A DNA stretch of 34,325 nt from Acidobacteriota bacterium. GTDB lineage: Bacteria > Acidobacteriota > UBA6911 > JACOSC01. Under the pieces are notes generated by a model. That model made no database searches, was not told the DNA's origin, and was given only the letters and a program-made list of their open reading frames with translations. Position 1 is the first letter of the stretch; each line of letters begins with the position of its first letter. Both the position numbers and the translations under genes were made by a program. The stretch covers positions 1 to 34,325 of the forward strand of contig JACOSC010000238.1 of the NCBI GenBank assembly GCA_016179055.1, read 5' to 3'. This document shows positions 1 through 8,336 of the stretch, piece after piece.

Positions 1-4
1 ACCA

Positions 5-188
5 GTTTATAGCAAGAATCCATGCGTGAGTTCGAACAAGCCCCGTAGGGGCGGCCTGCGTAAGGTTGATTTCGTCGACGAACGCGTCCGGACAGGTCGC
101 TCCTACGGAGCTTTAGGACCTACCACAGGAATCGCTACTATAAACAGGCCGCCCCTACGGGGCTGAGACGCATTGCCTGAGTAGTTAC
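5..188. repeat. Palindromic repeat family P, copy 1
   Basis: About 185 bp that recurs at 1348-1530. It carries GTTTATAGC at the left, TATAAACAGGCCGC near the right, and the module GCCCCGTAGGGGC in both orientations. Both copies end with the same tail, GACGCATTGCCTGAGTAG. The left edge lies at the window start and is less like copy 2, so this copy may be truncated or may extend outside. It lies beyond the last Tad gene. Function unknown; it resembles dispersed palindromic repeats of intergenic DNA. Confidence 0.7.
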
Positions 189-197
189 AAGAATTTA

Positions 198-258
198 AAC
201 CGCCAAGACGCCAAGGGCACCAAGAATATGTGGCGTTTATCTTGGCGTCTTGGCGGTT
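198..258. repeat. 18-bp perfect inverted repeat
   Basis: AACCGCCAAGACGCCAAG at 198-215 is exactly reversed at 241-258, leaving a 25-nt loop. It lies 21 bp past the stop codon of the last tadE gene (minus strand). It could end that transcript, but no T-run follows in that direction, so a repeat element is equally likely. Confidence 0.6.
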
Positions 259-279
259 CATAGGCTCCATTTTTCCGTT

Positions 280-753
280 TCAATTACCCAGTCCTTGGCT
301 CTCCATCGCTAGCCTTGTGGTCACCGGAGGTAATGGGAACTCACCAATGCCGTACGACCCCCCACTCGGAAAAAACGGCTTAAACTTGTAGTTGACAATT
401 CGTACTTCGACTAGGGTCTCAGAAGTAGCGCGAATGGAGGGTATCCCATCAAAGTTCTTATAACTAATTTTCACGTTTTTTTCCGTCAGATCGGAAACGC
501 CGACGGTATCCTTGGGAATCGTCCTGAGAAGCGCTCTTATTTCTGCGGCGGTCGCATTTGGGAATGTAGTGGTTGGAGATGTCACGGTGAAGCGGGCCAC
601 ACGGCGAGCGGCTTCAACCAGGGAAACATAAATCCATGAGGCGTGACAAAATTCGATGACCCCGATCAACAACACCATGAATACGACAAAACTCACGCCG
701 AACTCCACGATAGCCTGTCCCTTCTGCCTGGGGTGGAATGAAAACATACGCAT
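280..753 (-). CDS. TadE-like pseudopilin
   Basis: Minor (pseudo)pilin of the Tad/Flp pilus, inner-membrane anchored and thought to be processed by the TadV/CpaA peptidase. The 157-residue protein has a short basic head (residues 1-11), then G followed by QAIVEF: the TadE-type cleavage context with Glu at position 5 of the mature protein, and a single hydrophobic helix of about 20 residues. The rest is a periplasmic domain. The reading frame opens at a GTG at 780. I prefer the ATG at 753 because a strong Shine-Dalgarno (GGAGGA) lies just before it. The upstream tadE gene ends at 781, so the two are translationally close and almost certainly co-transcribed. The family call rests on the N-terminal motif and the neighbours. 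Confidence 0.85.
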   Translation of the reverse strand: MRMFSFHPRQKGQAIVEFGVSFVVFMVLLIGVIEFCHASWIYVSLVEAARRVARFTVTSPTTTFPNATAAEIRALLRTIPKDTVGVSDLTEKNVKISYKNFDGIPSIRATSETLVEVRIVNYKFKPFFPSGGSYGIGEFPLPPVTTRLAMESQGLGN

Positions 754-780
754 CGGACTTTCCTCCTGAGCCTCGCCCAC

Positions 781-1293
781 TCAATTCGGCTGAATATACC
801 GTAGGGTAACTTCCGGTTGAATCTGAAAAGTATCCCCGCCTATCGGCAGAATCGCCTGATAGAAAGGCTTAATCCGATAATTAATCCTCACGGTTACGAA
901 GGTCGGAGGTTTGTTGCGTCTGGGGGTGTCTCCATCGGCTCGCTCGGCCACAATCTGAATCTGCAGCGGATCGTTCCGTCTATCGTTCGGAGTCGGCATC
1001 CCTGGGAGTAGTTTCTTGTCTTCCGGCCCAATGGGCTGACCGGGTGTTTCATATCTTCCATATGTGATAAGTTGCCTGGTCTTCTTAAGGTCGTCGGTGT
1101 CTCGGCTATAGGAACGAGACGCCACGTAGCGCGCGCCCATGCCCGCCGCCGTTTGCAGGGTATTATAGATATGGAAGAGCCTGGCAAATTCGACCGCGCC
1201 GACCACAAAGACGATCAAGAGCAGAAAAGCAAAGGGCAATTCAATCAGCGCCTGTCCCCTACGACTTTCTCGTAAACGTTTTCGTGCCCACAT
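781..1293 (-). CDS. TadE-like pseudopilin
   Basis: Second TadE-family pseudopilin (170 residues). A basic head (MWARKRLRESRR) is followed by G and QALIELPF, then a hydrophobic segment of about 22 residues ending in VGAVEF. This is the prepilin-like pattern of TadE with Glu near position 5 after the predicted cleavage Gly. The C-terminal part is a soluble periplasmic domain without recognisable motifs. A modest ribosome site (AAGGG) precedes the ATG. It is separated from tadG by about 300 bp that hold a copy of repeat family P, so the two genes may be less tightly coupled than the other operon members. It differs clearly in sequence from the downstream tadE, so the pair are probably not a recent duplication. 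Confidence 0.85.
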   Translation of the reverse strand: MWARKRLRESRRGQALIELPFAFLLLIVFVVGAVEFARLFHIYNTLQTAAGMGARYVASRSYSRDTDDLKKTRQLITYGRYETPGQPIGPEDKKLLPGMPTPNDRRNDPLQIQIVAERADGDTPRRNKPPTFVTVRINYRIKPFYQAILPIGGDTFQIQPEVTLRYIQPN

Positions 1294-1330
1294 AAATCTT
1301 ACCCTTAACTATTCAGCCGGTGCTTTTTAG

Positions 1331-1530
1331 CTCCGGAGGAGCGGCCTGTTTATAGCAAGAAGCTCTGCACGAGTTAGAACAAGCCCCGTAGGGGCGATCT
1401 GTGTATCGTTGGTTTTGGCGACGAACGTACTTAAACAGGTCGCTCCGACAGAGCTTCAAAACCTAGCCGGCCATCGGTGCTATAAACAGGCCGCCCCTAC
1501 GGGGCTGAGACGCATTGCCTGAGTAGTTAC
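1331..1530. repeat. Palindromic repeat family P, copy 2
   Basis: Fills the 296-bp gap between tadG and tadE. Terminal inverted repeats GCGGCCTGTTTATAGCA (1341-1357) and its reverse (1478-1494) are perfect over 17 bp. Inside are GCCCCGTAGGGGC (1383-1395) and, on the other side, GCCCCTACGGGGC (1493-1505). The tail to 1530 is the same as in copy 1. I see no clear target-site duplication. Transcribed with the operon, it would fold into strong hairpins and could lower expression of the two distal tadE genes. Confidence 0.75.
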
Positions 1531-1589
1531 TCTTACCCTTTAATTCAAGTGCCCACCGGCCTCGTCGAACCTTTCCTTGATGATACCCA

Positions 1590-2816
1590 CTAACGCTGTA
1601 ATTGCAGTCGCGTGACCTGCGGGTAGGGGTGGCCTGGACTACAGGGATCGCCCAATTCACCATTAGGGATAGCAGAATTACATATGAGCTGGACCGGCAC
1701 GCTACTACCGCTAGACTTACCCGTCATGAAGAATGTGGCAAAAGAATCCACTCTATAGTTGCTACCATCAACCAAAACAATGGGAAGGATAAGAACTCGC
1801 TTGCCATTGCCTAACCTTGATTCCCCATCGCTCAAAAGGGCAGCATTATACAGGCTATAACTTGGATTCGTCTTATCATCATCGCGATCAAATCGTGCGT
1901 TCATTTTGCCATGTAATTCACCAGAAGAAAAAGTAATCCCTTTACTGAAAAGGGCCCCAACTTTAATCACCCTATCTACTCGCTCGTCTTCTGGACCAAG
2001 ATACCCATTCTCAATATACTGCCCCAGCTCCCTTGGGGGTCTACCGCTTCTTCCGATCTCGAAATCCAGTATAACCAACGGACGGGATCTCGAACTGGGG
2101 TCCGTAAACGGGGGAGGCGGGAACACCAGATCTCCAGTGAAGGAAGCACAGGTCATCCCCCATTGGGTAGGTTCTCCTACAAGAACCCCCAAAGGTACAA
2201 TGGGTGTCGTATTAAGCGGAATACGGCTCACCCTTCGGCTACTAAAGCCGGCCACGGCGATAGCCCCAACATCGATCTTCGAAAATCCGATGATGCCCGC
2301 GAAGTACGTCGGAATGGGAAACTCCTGCTTCACTCGGACAAAGCGTGTATCCTGAGCATTGTAAGTGGTGCTGAAGCCAGCATCAGACTGTCTGCTGAAC
2401 ATGACCGTTCCCTGGGTGAGAGTAGTGGTCCGCTTAATAATATCATAGCGATTTTTAGCGGCCGTTTTCGTGGCGCGCGTTTCAGCCTGCTTAATCATGG
2501 CAGTGCCCGTTCCTTCTTTCAGCCATAGTGCAGACGCCGCGGCCAACGCTTCGGAGTCCACCGCATTTTGCAATTGGTTTCGCACAACCCACACTCGTCC
2601 TAAGTCCGCCCCCAAACTGAGCAGCGCCACCAAGATTAGGCCCAACAAGAGGGCCGTCATAATAAATATCACGCCGCTCTGGGGATTCCGCCGCGGTGAC
2701 GAATATCGACGGAAGTCACGGGCCGGCTGAGTAGTGCCGGCGCTTGCCGGCCGGGCTACCTGTACAAACTTCTCTATTTTGCTCGATAACGTTCTTCGAA
2801 GAAGGCGGATAAACAT
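1590..2816 (-). CDS. TadG-like pilus assembly protein (Tad_N domain)
   Basis: Membrane-anchored Tad pilus accessory protein of 408 residues. After a long basic N-terminus (about 46 residues) comes SGVIFIMTALLLGLILVALL, a transmembrane helix, followed by GADLGRVWVVRNQLQNAVDS and EALAAASAL. This is the signature of the Flp pilus-assembly TadE/G-like N-terminal domain. The C-terminal 250 residues are probably a periplasmic beta-rich domain; no von Willebrand MIDAS motif (DxSxS), as found in some TadG proteins, is visible. A GGAGGAG ribosome site precedes the ATG, and the secretin gene ends only 23 bp upstream. The N-terminal codons at 2736-2751 form a GCCGGC palindrome and encode Pro/Ala-rich residues, possibly a repeat captured into the gene. 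Confidence 0.85.
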   Translation of the reverse strand: MFIRLLRRTLSSKIEKFVQVARPASAGTTQPARDFRRYSSPRRNPQSGVIFIMTALLLGLILVALLSLGADLGRVWVVRNQLQNAVDSEALAAASALWLKEGTGTAMIKQAETRATKTAAKNRYDIIKRTTTLTQGTVMFSRQSDAGFSTTYNAQDTRFVRVKQEFPIPTYFAGIIGFSKIDVGAIAVAGFSSRRVSRIPLNTTPIVPLGVLVGEPTQWGMTCASFTGDLVFPPPPFTDPSSRSRPLVILDFEIGRSGRPPRELGQYIENGYLGPEDERVDRVIKVGALFSKGITFSSGELHGKMNARFDRDDDKTNPSYSLYNAALLSDGESRLGNGKRVLILPIVLVDGSNYRVDSFATFFMTGKSSGSSVPVQLICNSAIPNGELGDPCSPGHPYPQVTRLQLQR

Positions 2817-2839
2817 GGTACCAACTCCTCCATGAATAT

Positions 2840-4561
2840 TTATGGGGAGAGCTTGCCGCGGGCTGGAATCTTTGTTTCATCGGCCGCGGCCGGAATAGTC
2901 GGCAACGCGCCTGGCACACTACTGTGCTTGTTGTTCTTCTCCGGGAGCGATGATTCCGGCTCAGCACGATTCACCCTAACAGGGTCATGGGGCGTCGCAC
3001 CGGTGCCGCGGCCGGCCTCGTCTGTGTTAACCGGCTTATCGGTCATCACCGGAGCGACTATCGGAGCGTCCTGAACCCCGGACTTCCCATCAAGCCTCGG
3101 CTCCGAACTTTTCTGATTTCCACGAACGGGCGGCAATCCCAACACTCCCATCTTTCCTTCCAACTTGGGCTCTCGCAAGTAAGGAACATCGGTCTCCGGA
3201 AGCGTCGGAGGCGCCTCCGGTCGGAAAGGCTGTATAATTCTCGGGGTCACCAGCACTAACAATTCGCTATTGTTCTTGCTCTTCGACGATGACTTAAAGA
3301 GCGCGCCGATGACCGGAATGCTGGACAACATGGGAATCTTGGAGTAGCTCTCAATTACACGGTTATCAATCAAGCCGGCAATCCCAAAGCTCTCACCCTC
3401 ATTGAGTTCGATTTCGGTTTCAACGCGGCGGGTATTTAATCCAGGCACTCTAAAGCCCCCGATAGTAGAGGCATTGGAAAAGTCAATCGTGCTCACCTCA
3501 GGACTAAGCTTCAAATGAATGGCGCCGTTCGACATGAGCGTCGGCGTAAACGCCAAGCGCACGCCGAAGGGCCGGAATTGAACCGTCACCGTCTGGCCGA
3601 GGCCGACCCCTTGCACAACCGGGATGGCAAATTCACCCCCGGCCAGGAAGGTAGCCTCCTTTCCATTATAGGCCAGGAGATTAGGCTCAGCCAAGATTTG
3701 CAGCAGACTCCGATTTTCCAAATCACGAATCGTCGCGCCTAGATTTATATCGGGGCGGAAGGCAAAAATGTTCAACGAATCGCTCAAGGTCATCGTGCTT
3801 GAGAAGGGCAGCGGCGTTCGGGGCATGACGCCGGATACCGACCCCTGCCCCGCTACCGAAGGAAACTGGCCCGTAGCAACCGTATTAACCATCTTGCCCT
3901 GGCCCAGGTTGAAAAAATTTATGCCAAGATCGCGCGACTTGCTTCGGTCGATCTCAGCTATTTTTACTTGCAGAAGAATTCTCTGCTTTTCTTTGGGAGG
4001 GGGAGGCTGCAGAAGATTGATCACGTTCTTCGTAACCGGCGCCACCATCTCCAGGGCTTTCTTGGCGGTATACTCATCGGCGGGTGGGCCTGATAGAATC
4101 ACCGAGTCATTGAGCGTTGTGACATTAATTTCATCAGTCGGGAAGGCCTCCTTAATACGGGCGCGCAAAAGTGCGACATCCGGCTGTACGACAATTTCAT
4201 AGGACTGGAGCTTGCCATTCTTGTCCCATACGAATAGCGTGGTAGTTCCCGCCGCCTTACCCGTAATCAACAGTTGCGTGGGAGATATGACGTACGTATC
4301 GGCTATGTTGGGGGAGGCCAACGAAACTCTGGCCATTGGAACGACCGCATCGGCGATCATGGATTTGCCCATCGCAACCGTGATCTCGGGAAGCTTGGTG
4401 GCCGGGCGGAAGCTAATGGGATCAACGCCAGCCTCATTAAGACGGTTGGCCATCGGCTCCGTTTTCTTGACTCCTTCGCTCTGTGTGAAACATGGCGTCG
4501 AAAGAACGGCTATCCCGACGAGTAAATAAAAATGTGAACGGATGTACGCGAACCAATTCAT
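2840..4561 (-). CDS. cpaC: Tad pilus secretin (outer-membrane channel), CpaC/RcpA family
   Basis: Outer-membrane secretin through which the Flp pilus leaves the cell. In the 573-residue protein: signal peptide (1-26), pilus-secretin N-domain (about 55-125), BON-like domain (about 127-185), then the secretin core (about 195-445). The core has VPVVQGVG, VRLAFTPTLMSNGAIHLKLS and the C-terminal signature GLIDNRVIESYSKIPMLSSI, followed by PVIGALFKS and LVLVTPRII. An unusual hydrophilic tail of about 125 residues follows, rich in Pro, Glu and Lys, with an internal repeat (EPKLEGKMGV / EPRLDGKSGV). The frame is open further upstream, but ATG 4561 has a strong GGGAGG ribosome site and directly precedes a signal peptide. 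It follows cpaB in the operon. Confidence 0.93.
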   Translation of the reverse strand: MNWFAYIRSHFYLLVGIAVLSTPCFTQSEGVKKTEPMANRLNEAGVDPISFRPATKLPEITVAMGKSMIADAVVPMARVSLASPNIADTYVISPTQLLITGKAAGTTTLFVWDKNGKLQSYEIVVQPDVALLRARIKEAFPTDEINVTTLNDSVILSGPPADEYTAKKALEMVAPVTKNVINLLQPPPPKEKQRILLQVKIAEIDRSKSRDLGINFFNLGQGKMVNTVATGQFPSVAGQGSVSGVMPRTPLPFSSTMTLSDSLNIFAFRPDINLGATIRDLENRSLLQILAEPNLLAYNGKEATFLAGGEFAIPVVQGVGLGQTVTVQFRPFGVRLAFTPTLMSNGAIHLKLSPEVSTIDFSNASTIGGFRVPGLNTRRVETEIELNEGESFGIAGLIDNRVIESYSKIPMLSSIPVIGALFKSSSKSKNNSELLVLVTPRIIQPFRPEAPPTLPETDVPYLREPKLEGKMGVLGLPPVRGNQKSSEPRLDGKSGVQDAPIVAPVMTDKPVNTDEAGRGTGATPHDPVRVNRAEPESSLPEKNNKHSSVPGALPTIPAAADETKIPARGKLSP

Positions 4562-4692
4562 AAGTCCCTCCCTGCGGGGATTCCAAACGTATCGGCACCT
4601 CACGACAAAACCGAGCCGGCCACAACATCCCTGACCCCGTTTCCATACAACTAGACCTTGTCAAACAACGTCCCCAAAGTCCGCCATGGTCC

Positions 4693-5595
4693 CTATTCCA
4701 AATAAAACTTCTCTATGGAGGCCACATTGCCCCTAATTACTTCGACCTGGAATACCGGCCGCTCAGGCGCCGGTATAACCTTCGGGGGAGGGGGAAGCTT
4801 CGTCGTAACTTTGGCCGACTCTCCATCACTTGACGCGGTTACTTTTGTCGCCTTGGGCCCGACCAATGGTCGAGGCAGCTCATTGTAGAGAACGGTTGCC
4901 AGCGTCGCCCCCATGGTCTTTTCTATGTTCTGATCGGCAGGATTTCGCAAAACAAGCTGAAGCCGTCCCTCCGACCCAATCAACGTTACTTTCTCCGCAT
5001 CATCCGGCGTAACCGACAGAGTCACAACTGCCGTGGGTATAGGATTGCGGTCGTTGTCCGATTGTATTTGCTGCCCGGCCGCCAGCACGACGACATTTTG
5101 CAGCACCGTTTTAGTTACCAACTTGCCCTCAATCTCTCTGGTCATCAAGATATCAACCCGAGTGTCGGGTAATACAAAACCGGCCACCCCGGCGACATCG
5201 TCAACACGTATCGTAACCGCGCGCTGACCATCGGGAATTATCGCCGGTAGCCCGCCACCGGATTGCAGAGAAGCCAGCTTAGCGCGAACAATCGGCTCAT
5301 TGGGCACAAAATTAGTTACCACCGCGCGGCCAATCGCCTCTTCGGGATTACTCAAATGACCTTGAGGTAAATTATTTTGGGGCCACGCGATCATTTTGAT
5401 GTGGTCTTTCCTGAGGCGGGTTCCAATTTTTACGGGGACACTGGCTACGATGATATCTGTTACCATCGCCGGCGTCGAAACGACTTGTGTCGGTCGATTA
5501 GAAGAAAAGAAAGAATTGACGATCAGGCTGACCACTGTAGCCAGGACTACAGCCACTGCCAGAGCAATCATCAGCCTGGTCCGATTAACGGCCAT
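4693..5595 (-). CDS. cpaB: Flp pilus assembly protein CpaB/RcpC (SAF domain)
   Basis: Periplasmic protein anchored in the inner membrane that works with the secretin in Tad pilus assembly. The 300-residue protein begins MAVNRTRLMIALAVAVVLAT, a short basic head and one membrane helix. A SAF-like domain follows at about residues 45-105, including VPVKIGTRLRKDHIKMIAWP and VVTNFVPNEPIVRAKL. The CpaB/RcpC core (about 125-225) includes RAVTIRVDDVAGVAGFVLPD and TRVDILMT, and the C-terminus is proline rich. I chose ATG 5595 over the upstream frame start because GAGAGGA lies 8 nt before it and the membrane helix starts directly after. It sits between the prepilin peptidase gene (107 bp away) and the secretin gene (131 bp). 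Confidence 0.92.
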   Translation of the reverse strand: MAVNRTRLMIALAVAVVLATVVSLIVNSFFSSNRPTQVVSTPAMVTDIIVASVPVKIGTRLRKDHIKMIAWPQNNLPQGHLSNPEEAIGRAVVTNFVPNEPIVRAKLASLQSGGGLPAIIPDGQRAVTIRVDDVAGVAGFVLPDTRVDILMTREIEGKLVTKTVLQNVVVLAAGQQIQSDNDRNPIPTAVVTLSVTPDDAEKVTLIGSEGRLQLVLRNPADQNIEKTMGATLATVLYNELPRPLVGPKATKVTASSDGESAKVTTKLPPPPKVIPAPERPVFQVEVIRGNVASIEKFYLE

Positions 5596-5702
5596 AAGAT
5601 TTCCTCTCTTCGGCACAGCCCCAGCCTGCGCCGTCAATGTTATTGCCGCCGATTGACCGTCTTAACGTATGCCTGTGTGTGGACCACTTGAATAACTAGG
5701 AA

Positions 5703-6224
5703 CTAGCGCCACAAAAAAAATAGACCCACTGACAAATTTGTTCCCAAGACGACCGCAACACCGCTAGGAATTCTCAAGAATGGCGGCCTAAGGTTCGCCA
5801 AGTTCATGTGGGAGCCAACAGCTACTATCGTGCCGCCGCTCCGTCGTGTATTCCAACTCAAACTTATCACATCGACCAGCATCAGCGTTCCACCGGCAAT
5901 CAGCATGGCGTAAATGATCCGCACCGGACCGAGCAACGTCCCAACGGCCACCAGGAGCTTCATGTCCCCAGCGCCTAAATAGCCGCGCAGGTACAAAAAC
6001 AATCCCACGCTGCCGGAAATTACCATGCCGAGCAAAGCGGCCATTAGGCCTGATCGACCAGAGTGCATCATTTGACTTAGCAACGCAAAGACCAGCACGA
6101 ATCCCAGAATAATGTTTGAAGCGCGCTTTCGATAAATGAGCGTCACCGCGGCCGAGTTAACCAAACTTAGCGCCGTAATAAAATAAACAGCGTCTCGTCG
6201 GAGCACTTCCGTGATTGGGTTCAT
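5703..6224 (-). CDS. cpaA: Prepilin peptidase CpaA/TadV (A24 family), one catalytic Asp apparently replaced
   Basis: Integral membrane aspartic protease that should remove the leader from Flp and TadE prepilins. The 173-residue protein has about five to six hydrophobic helices and the family's second catalytic motif GAGDMKL (Asp87). In A24 peptidases the first catalytic Asp lies about 56 residues earlier in a loop of the form DxRxxxIPN. Here the matching loop reads IYRKRASNIILG, with Tyr31 where Asp is expected, although the downstream Asn is kept. The only other nearby Asp is Asp11, in the N-terminal segment. The peptidase may be inactive, may use another residue, or the substitution may be a sequencing error. 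Its position directly after the pilin gene fits TadV. Weak ribosome site. Confidence 0.85.
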   Translation of the reverse strand: MNPITEVLRRDAVYFITALSLVNSAAVTLIYRKRASNIILGFVLVFALLSQMMHSGRSGLMAALLGMVISGSVGLFLYLRGYLGAGDMKLLVAVGTLLGPVRIIYAMLIAGGTLMLVDVISLSWNTRRSGGTIVAVGSHMNLANLRPPFLRIPSGVAVVLGTNLSVGLFFLWR

Positions 6225-6363
6225 TTTCGTAATCCCGCGGCACTTTCTTCCTAAAGCTTCGTATCGTTCCGTTGAATAACCATAAACACGCTAAGGAACT
6301 CGCGGTGATCCCATCTCGGCCCAGGCCGCGTGATTATCGCAACATCGAGATCGCCAGGTACCG

Positions 6364-6594
6364 TTACCCTCCCGAAGTTACAACCGACGACAAGCGGCTG
6401 GCAATGGTAGAAAAAACACTCCGCAATTGCATGCGTGTAGCCGACATGACTGCTATCAGTGCCACCGAAATTAACCCCACCAAAAAGGCGTACTCAGCCA
6501 CTGTCTGCCCCTCTTCTCTCATTAGCAGATCCATCACCCAATCAAGGCTTCGATATGTTTTGTTTCCCGTTGGCAACAATGTTTCCTCGCTCAA
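6364..6594 (-). CDS. Flp-type (type IVb) pilin
   Basis: Small pilin of the Tad system. The predicted cleavage site is G followed by QTVAEYAFLVGLISVALIA: Glu5-Tyr6 of the mature protein is the Flp hallmark, and the hydrophobic helix follows at once. The mature pilin is about 46-47 residues and ends in a short amphipathic tail (LRSVFSTIASRLSSVVTSGG). The start is uncertain. The frame opens at a TTG (6594); another TTG at 6579 has a better ribosome site, and the only ATG (6534) would give a leader of just 9 residues. It lies 139 bp before cpaA and about 700 bp downstream of the second flp gene, which it resembles closely in the mature part. Confidence 0.85.
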   Translation of the reverse strand: MSEETLLPTGNKTYRSLDWVMDLLMREEGQTVAEYAFLVGLISVALIAVMSATRMQLRSVFSTIASRLSSVVTSGG

Positions 6595-7202
6595 CTTCGA
6601 ATATATTTTATCTCTTCCAGGGCCCAGTGGCCAAGCGCGAGAGGATCGATTAGCGTTCCCTCCGCCGGCGAATGATTGAGTAAAATTTAGTCCCCACCTT
6701 GTTTACATCATGCTATCATTCCTTCACGCCATTGTCAACAAAACAACTTGATGTACTGAAGTTCGATCATTAAGTAACGCAAGGATGCCAAAATCCAGCC
6801 CCGGACGAGGCGGCAGAATATGGCCCCGGCTGGAGCGCAGCGGAACCCTGGGTCGACCGACGAATAAAAATCATACAGCCCACGGAGTGGCCTGCAGAAT
6901 CCAACTTTGGTCGTAGAAGATTTGTCGCCCCGCAAGGCGGGGCGGGGCGGGGCGTGGAAAGGGGTCCATCGTACCCAGGGTTTCGCTGCGCTCCAGCCTG
7001 GGCTACACTCTTTCGCCCCATCCGGGGCTGGGTCCGGTCTTATCCGATAGCTTATGATCGAATCTATGCTTGATGTAGATCTTAGATCCAGAAGCTGACC
7101 CCACTTACGACGGTAGGGATTCACCCACTTCTGCTCGAATTCCACTACGCCGTCCCAAAGTTGGCGTCTTCAATACGTGTGCACAGGATAAGGATGAAGA
7201 GA
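6595..7202. other. Intergenic region between the two flp genes, with an inverted-repeat element
   Basis: About 600 bp without a convincing gene. The 136-codon open frame at 6735-7145 on the minus strand is generated by repeat sequence and has no protein-like character. The central part (6828-6998) is a repeat element described separately. The part next to flp (6595-6735) may hold promoter signals, but none stands out. Confidence 0.5.
6828..6998. repeat. Inverted-repeat element with 26-bp arms
   Basis: Arms at 6828-6853 and 6973-6998 are inverted copies with one mismatch (both contain GGAGCGCAGCG and CCCTGGGT in mirror order). Between them lies a GC-rich stretch with GCCCCGC followed by three GGCGGGGC-like units near 6929-6957. 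No open frame encodes a transposase, so this is a small non-autonomous or REP-like element. Confidence 0.65.
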
Positions 7203-7282
7203 TTCCCTCCCACTCGGTTATCATGCGAGTGGGAGGGAAGGACTGTGTACATGAGAAGCTCGGAGTGAAATTCCCCGAGCTT
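7203..7282 (-). terminator. Two hairpins just downstream of the second flp gene
   Basis: Read on the minus strand, the stop of the 61-residue pilin (7306) is followed after about 23 nt by a perfect 8-bp stem (7256-7263 / 7275-7282, CCGAGCTT). Next comes a perfect 14-bp stem with a 9-nt loop (7203-7216 / 7226-7239, TTCCCTCCCACTCG). Neither is followed by a good U-run. They could stabilise the short pilin mRNA or partly stop transcription, which would give more pilin than downstream assembly proteins. Confidence 0.45.
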
Positions 7283-7305
7283 ACTCGTCGGTGACTATTC
7301 TGGAA

Positions 7306-7491
7306 CTAGCCGGAAGCAACCATGGCGCTGGAAAGCCGGCTTTGGATATTGGAAAAAATGCTGCGAAGTTCGTTACGTGTAGTTGTCAACAACACAACTA
7401 GACCGAGTGAAATCAACGCAACGAGCAAGGAATACTCAGCTAGAGTCTGACCTTCCTCTCCTTGAACGAGTTTTCTAAGTTTCTCTACCAT
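7306..7491 (-). CDS. Flp-type (type IVb) pilin
   Basis: Probable major Flp pilin, 61 residues. Leader MVEKLRKLVQGEEG (14 residues, basic then acidic), then QTLAEYSLLVALISLGLVVL: cleavage after Gly14 leaves Glu5-Tyr6 in the mature pilin, as in the Flp family. The mature tail LRSIFSNIQSRLSSAM matches the tail of the flp gene at 6364-6594. The ATG has an excellent ribosome site (GGGAGGA). It is the first gene of the Tad locus in transcription order, and strong hairpins follow it, which fits high, separate expression of the major subunit. Confidence 0.9.
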   Translation of the reverse strand: MVEKLRKLVQGEEGQTLAEYSLLVALISLGLVVLLTTTRNELRSIFSNIQSRLSSAMVASG

Positions 7492-8205
7492 GTGGGTTTT
7501 CCTCCCTAATATTAAAGATGTGCAACGACTCCGATCGTGTCTTCCTTTGGATCGGACAAGTTGCTAATGTTGGTTTCTCTTGAGCTAAATTTAAGATGGC
7601 GTAGATGCCCTCAAGAAAACACCTACCCCTTGAAAAAGCAATTCCGTGTCGAGAGCGCAAATTCGATCCCAGAACCCTACACGACGATCCGTAACCACGC
7701 TGGGAAATGCGCCATTCGTTGCCAAGGGCCTTCGTTGCGTAGAAAAGATTTCTACTTTTAATCAAACGGCCTAAGAGGGTCCCTCAGCCTAGAACAACAT
7801 CTCACAGAAAAAACTCATTGGAAGGTGTGATTCCACTGTTCTCGCTCCCCTAATGCGAGCCGCGAAGACCCATCTAACCATGACATGGCCACGGACGAGT
7901 TTATCACTTTTTTCCTCGCCGCGTCCTTAATTAGGATTAGAAATTTCTACAATAAATATTGAGAACGAAGCACAACCGAAAAGATTGCTCTTCCGCCTTT
8001 AGAAAAGAGCCGGATCTTTCATCCGTTGCGGCCTCCCGCCAAACAACCGACGGAGGCTTCAATTTCCATTGGGTCCCCTACCCAACTGATCGGTAACCCT
8101 GTTACTGATTCAGTTTTTTGGAAAGCTACTTCGTCCCCTTGCTATCATTTTATATATCTTTTCCCCTTGAGTGTCAAGAGAAAAATACTTTGTGAAAATA
8201 TACTG

Positions 8206-8336
8206 TCACCGTTCACGGGGGTCAGGGGTCTGGGATCGGGCGATAATGCTTGGATTTTTTTCCAAAGACTTCCGCAATCCGTTAAGCATCCGCCCCACTA
8301 CCCAATCTCAAAATCACGATAATTCCTGACAGTCAT
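8206..8336 (-). pseudogene. Deleted four-helix-bundle protein gene remnant (in R1)
   Basis: Starts MTVRNYRDFEIG then a stop; in another frame it continues VVGRMLNGLRKSLEKN. These match the start and the end expected of four-helix-bundle (S23/IVP-like) proteins, with the middle (roughly 80-90 codons) missing. Confidence 0.6.

Noticed and set aside
6735-7145. 136-codon minus-strand frame between the flp genes
   Set aside because: It is made largely of the inverted-repeat element (6828-6998); no start signal and no protein-like pattern.
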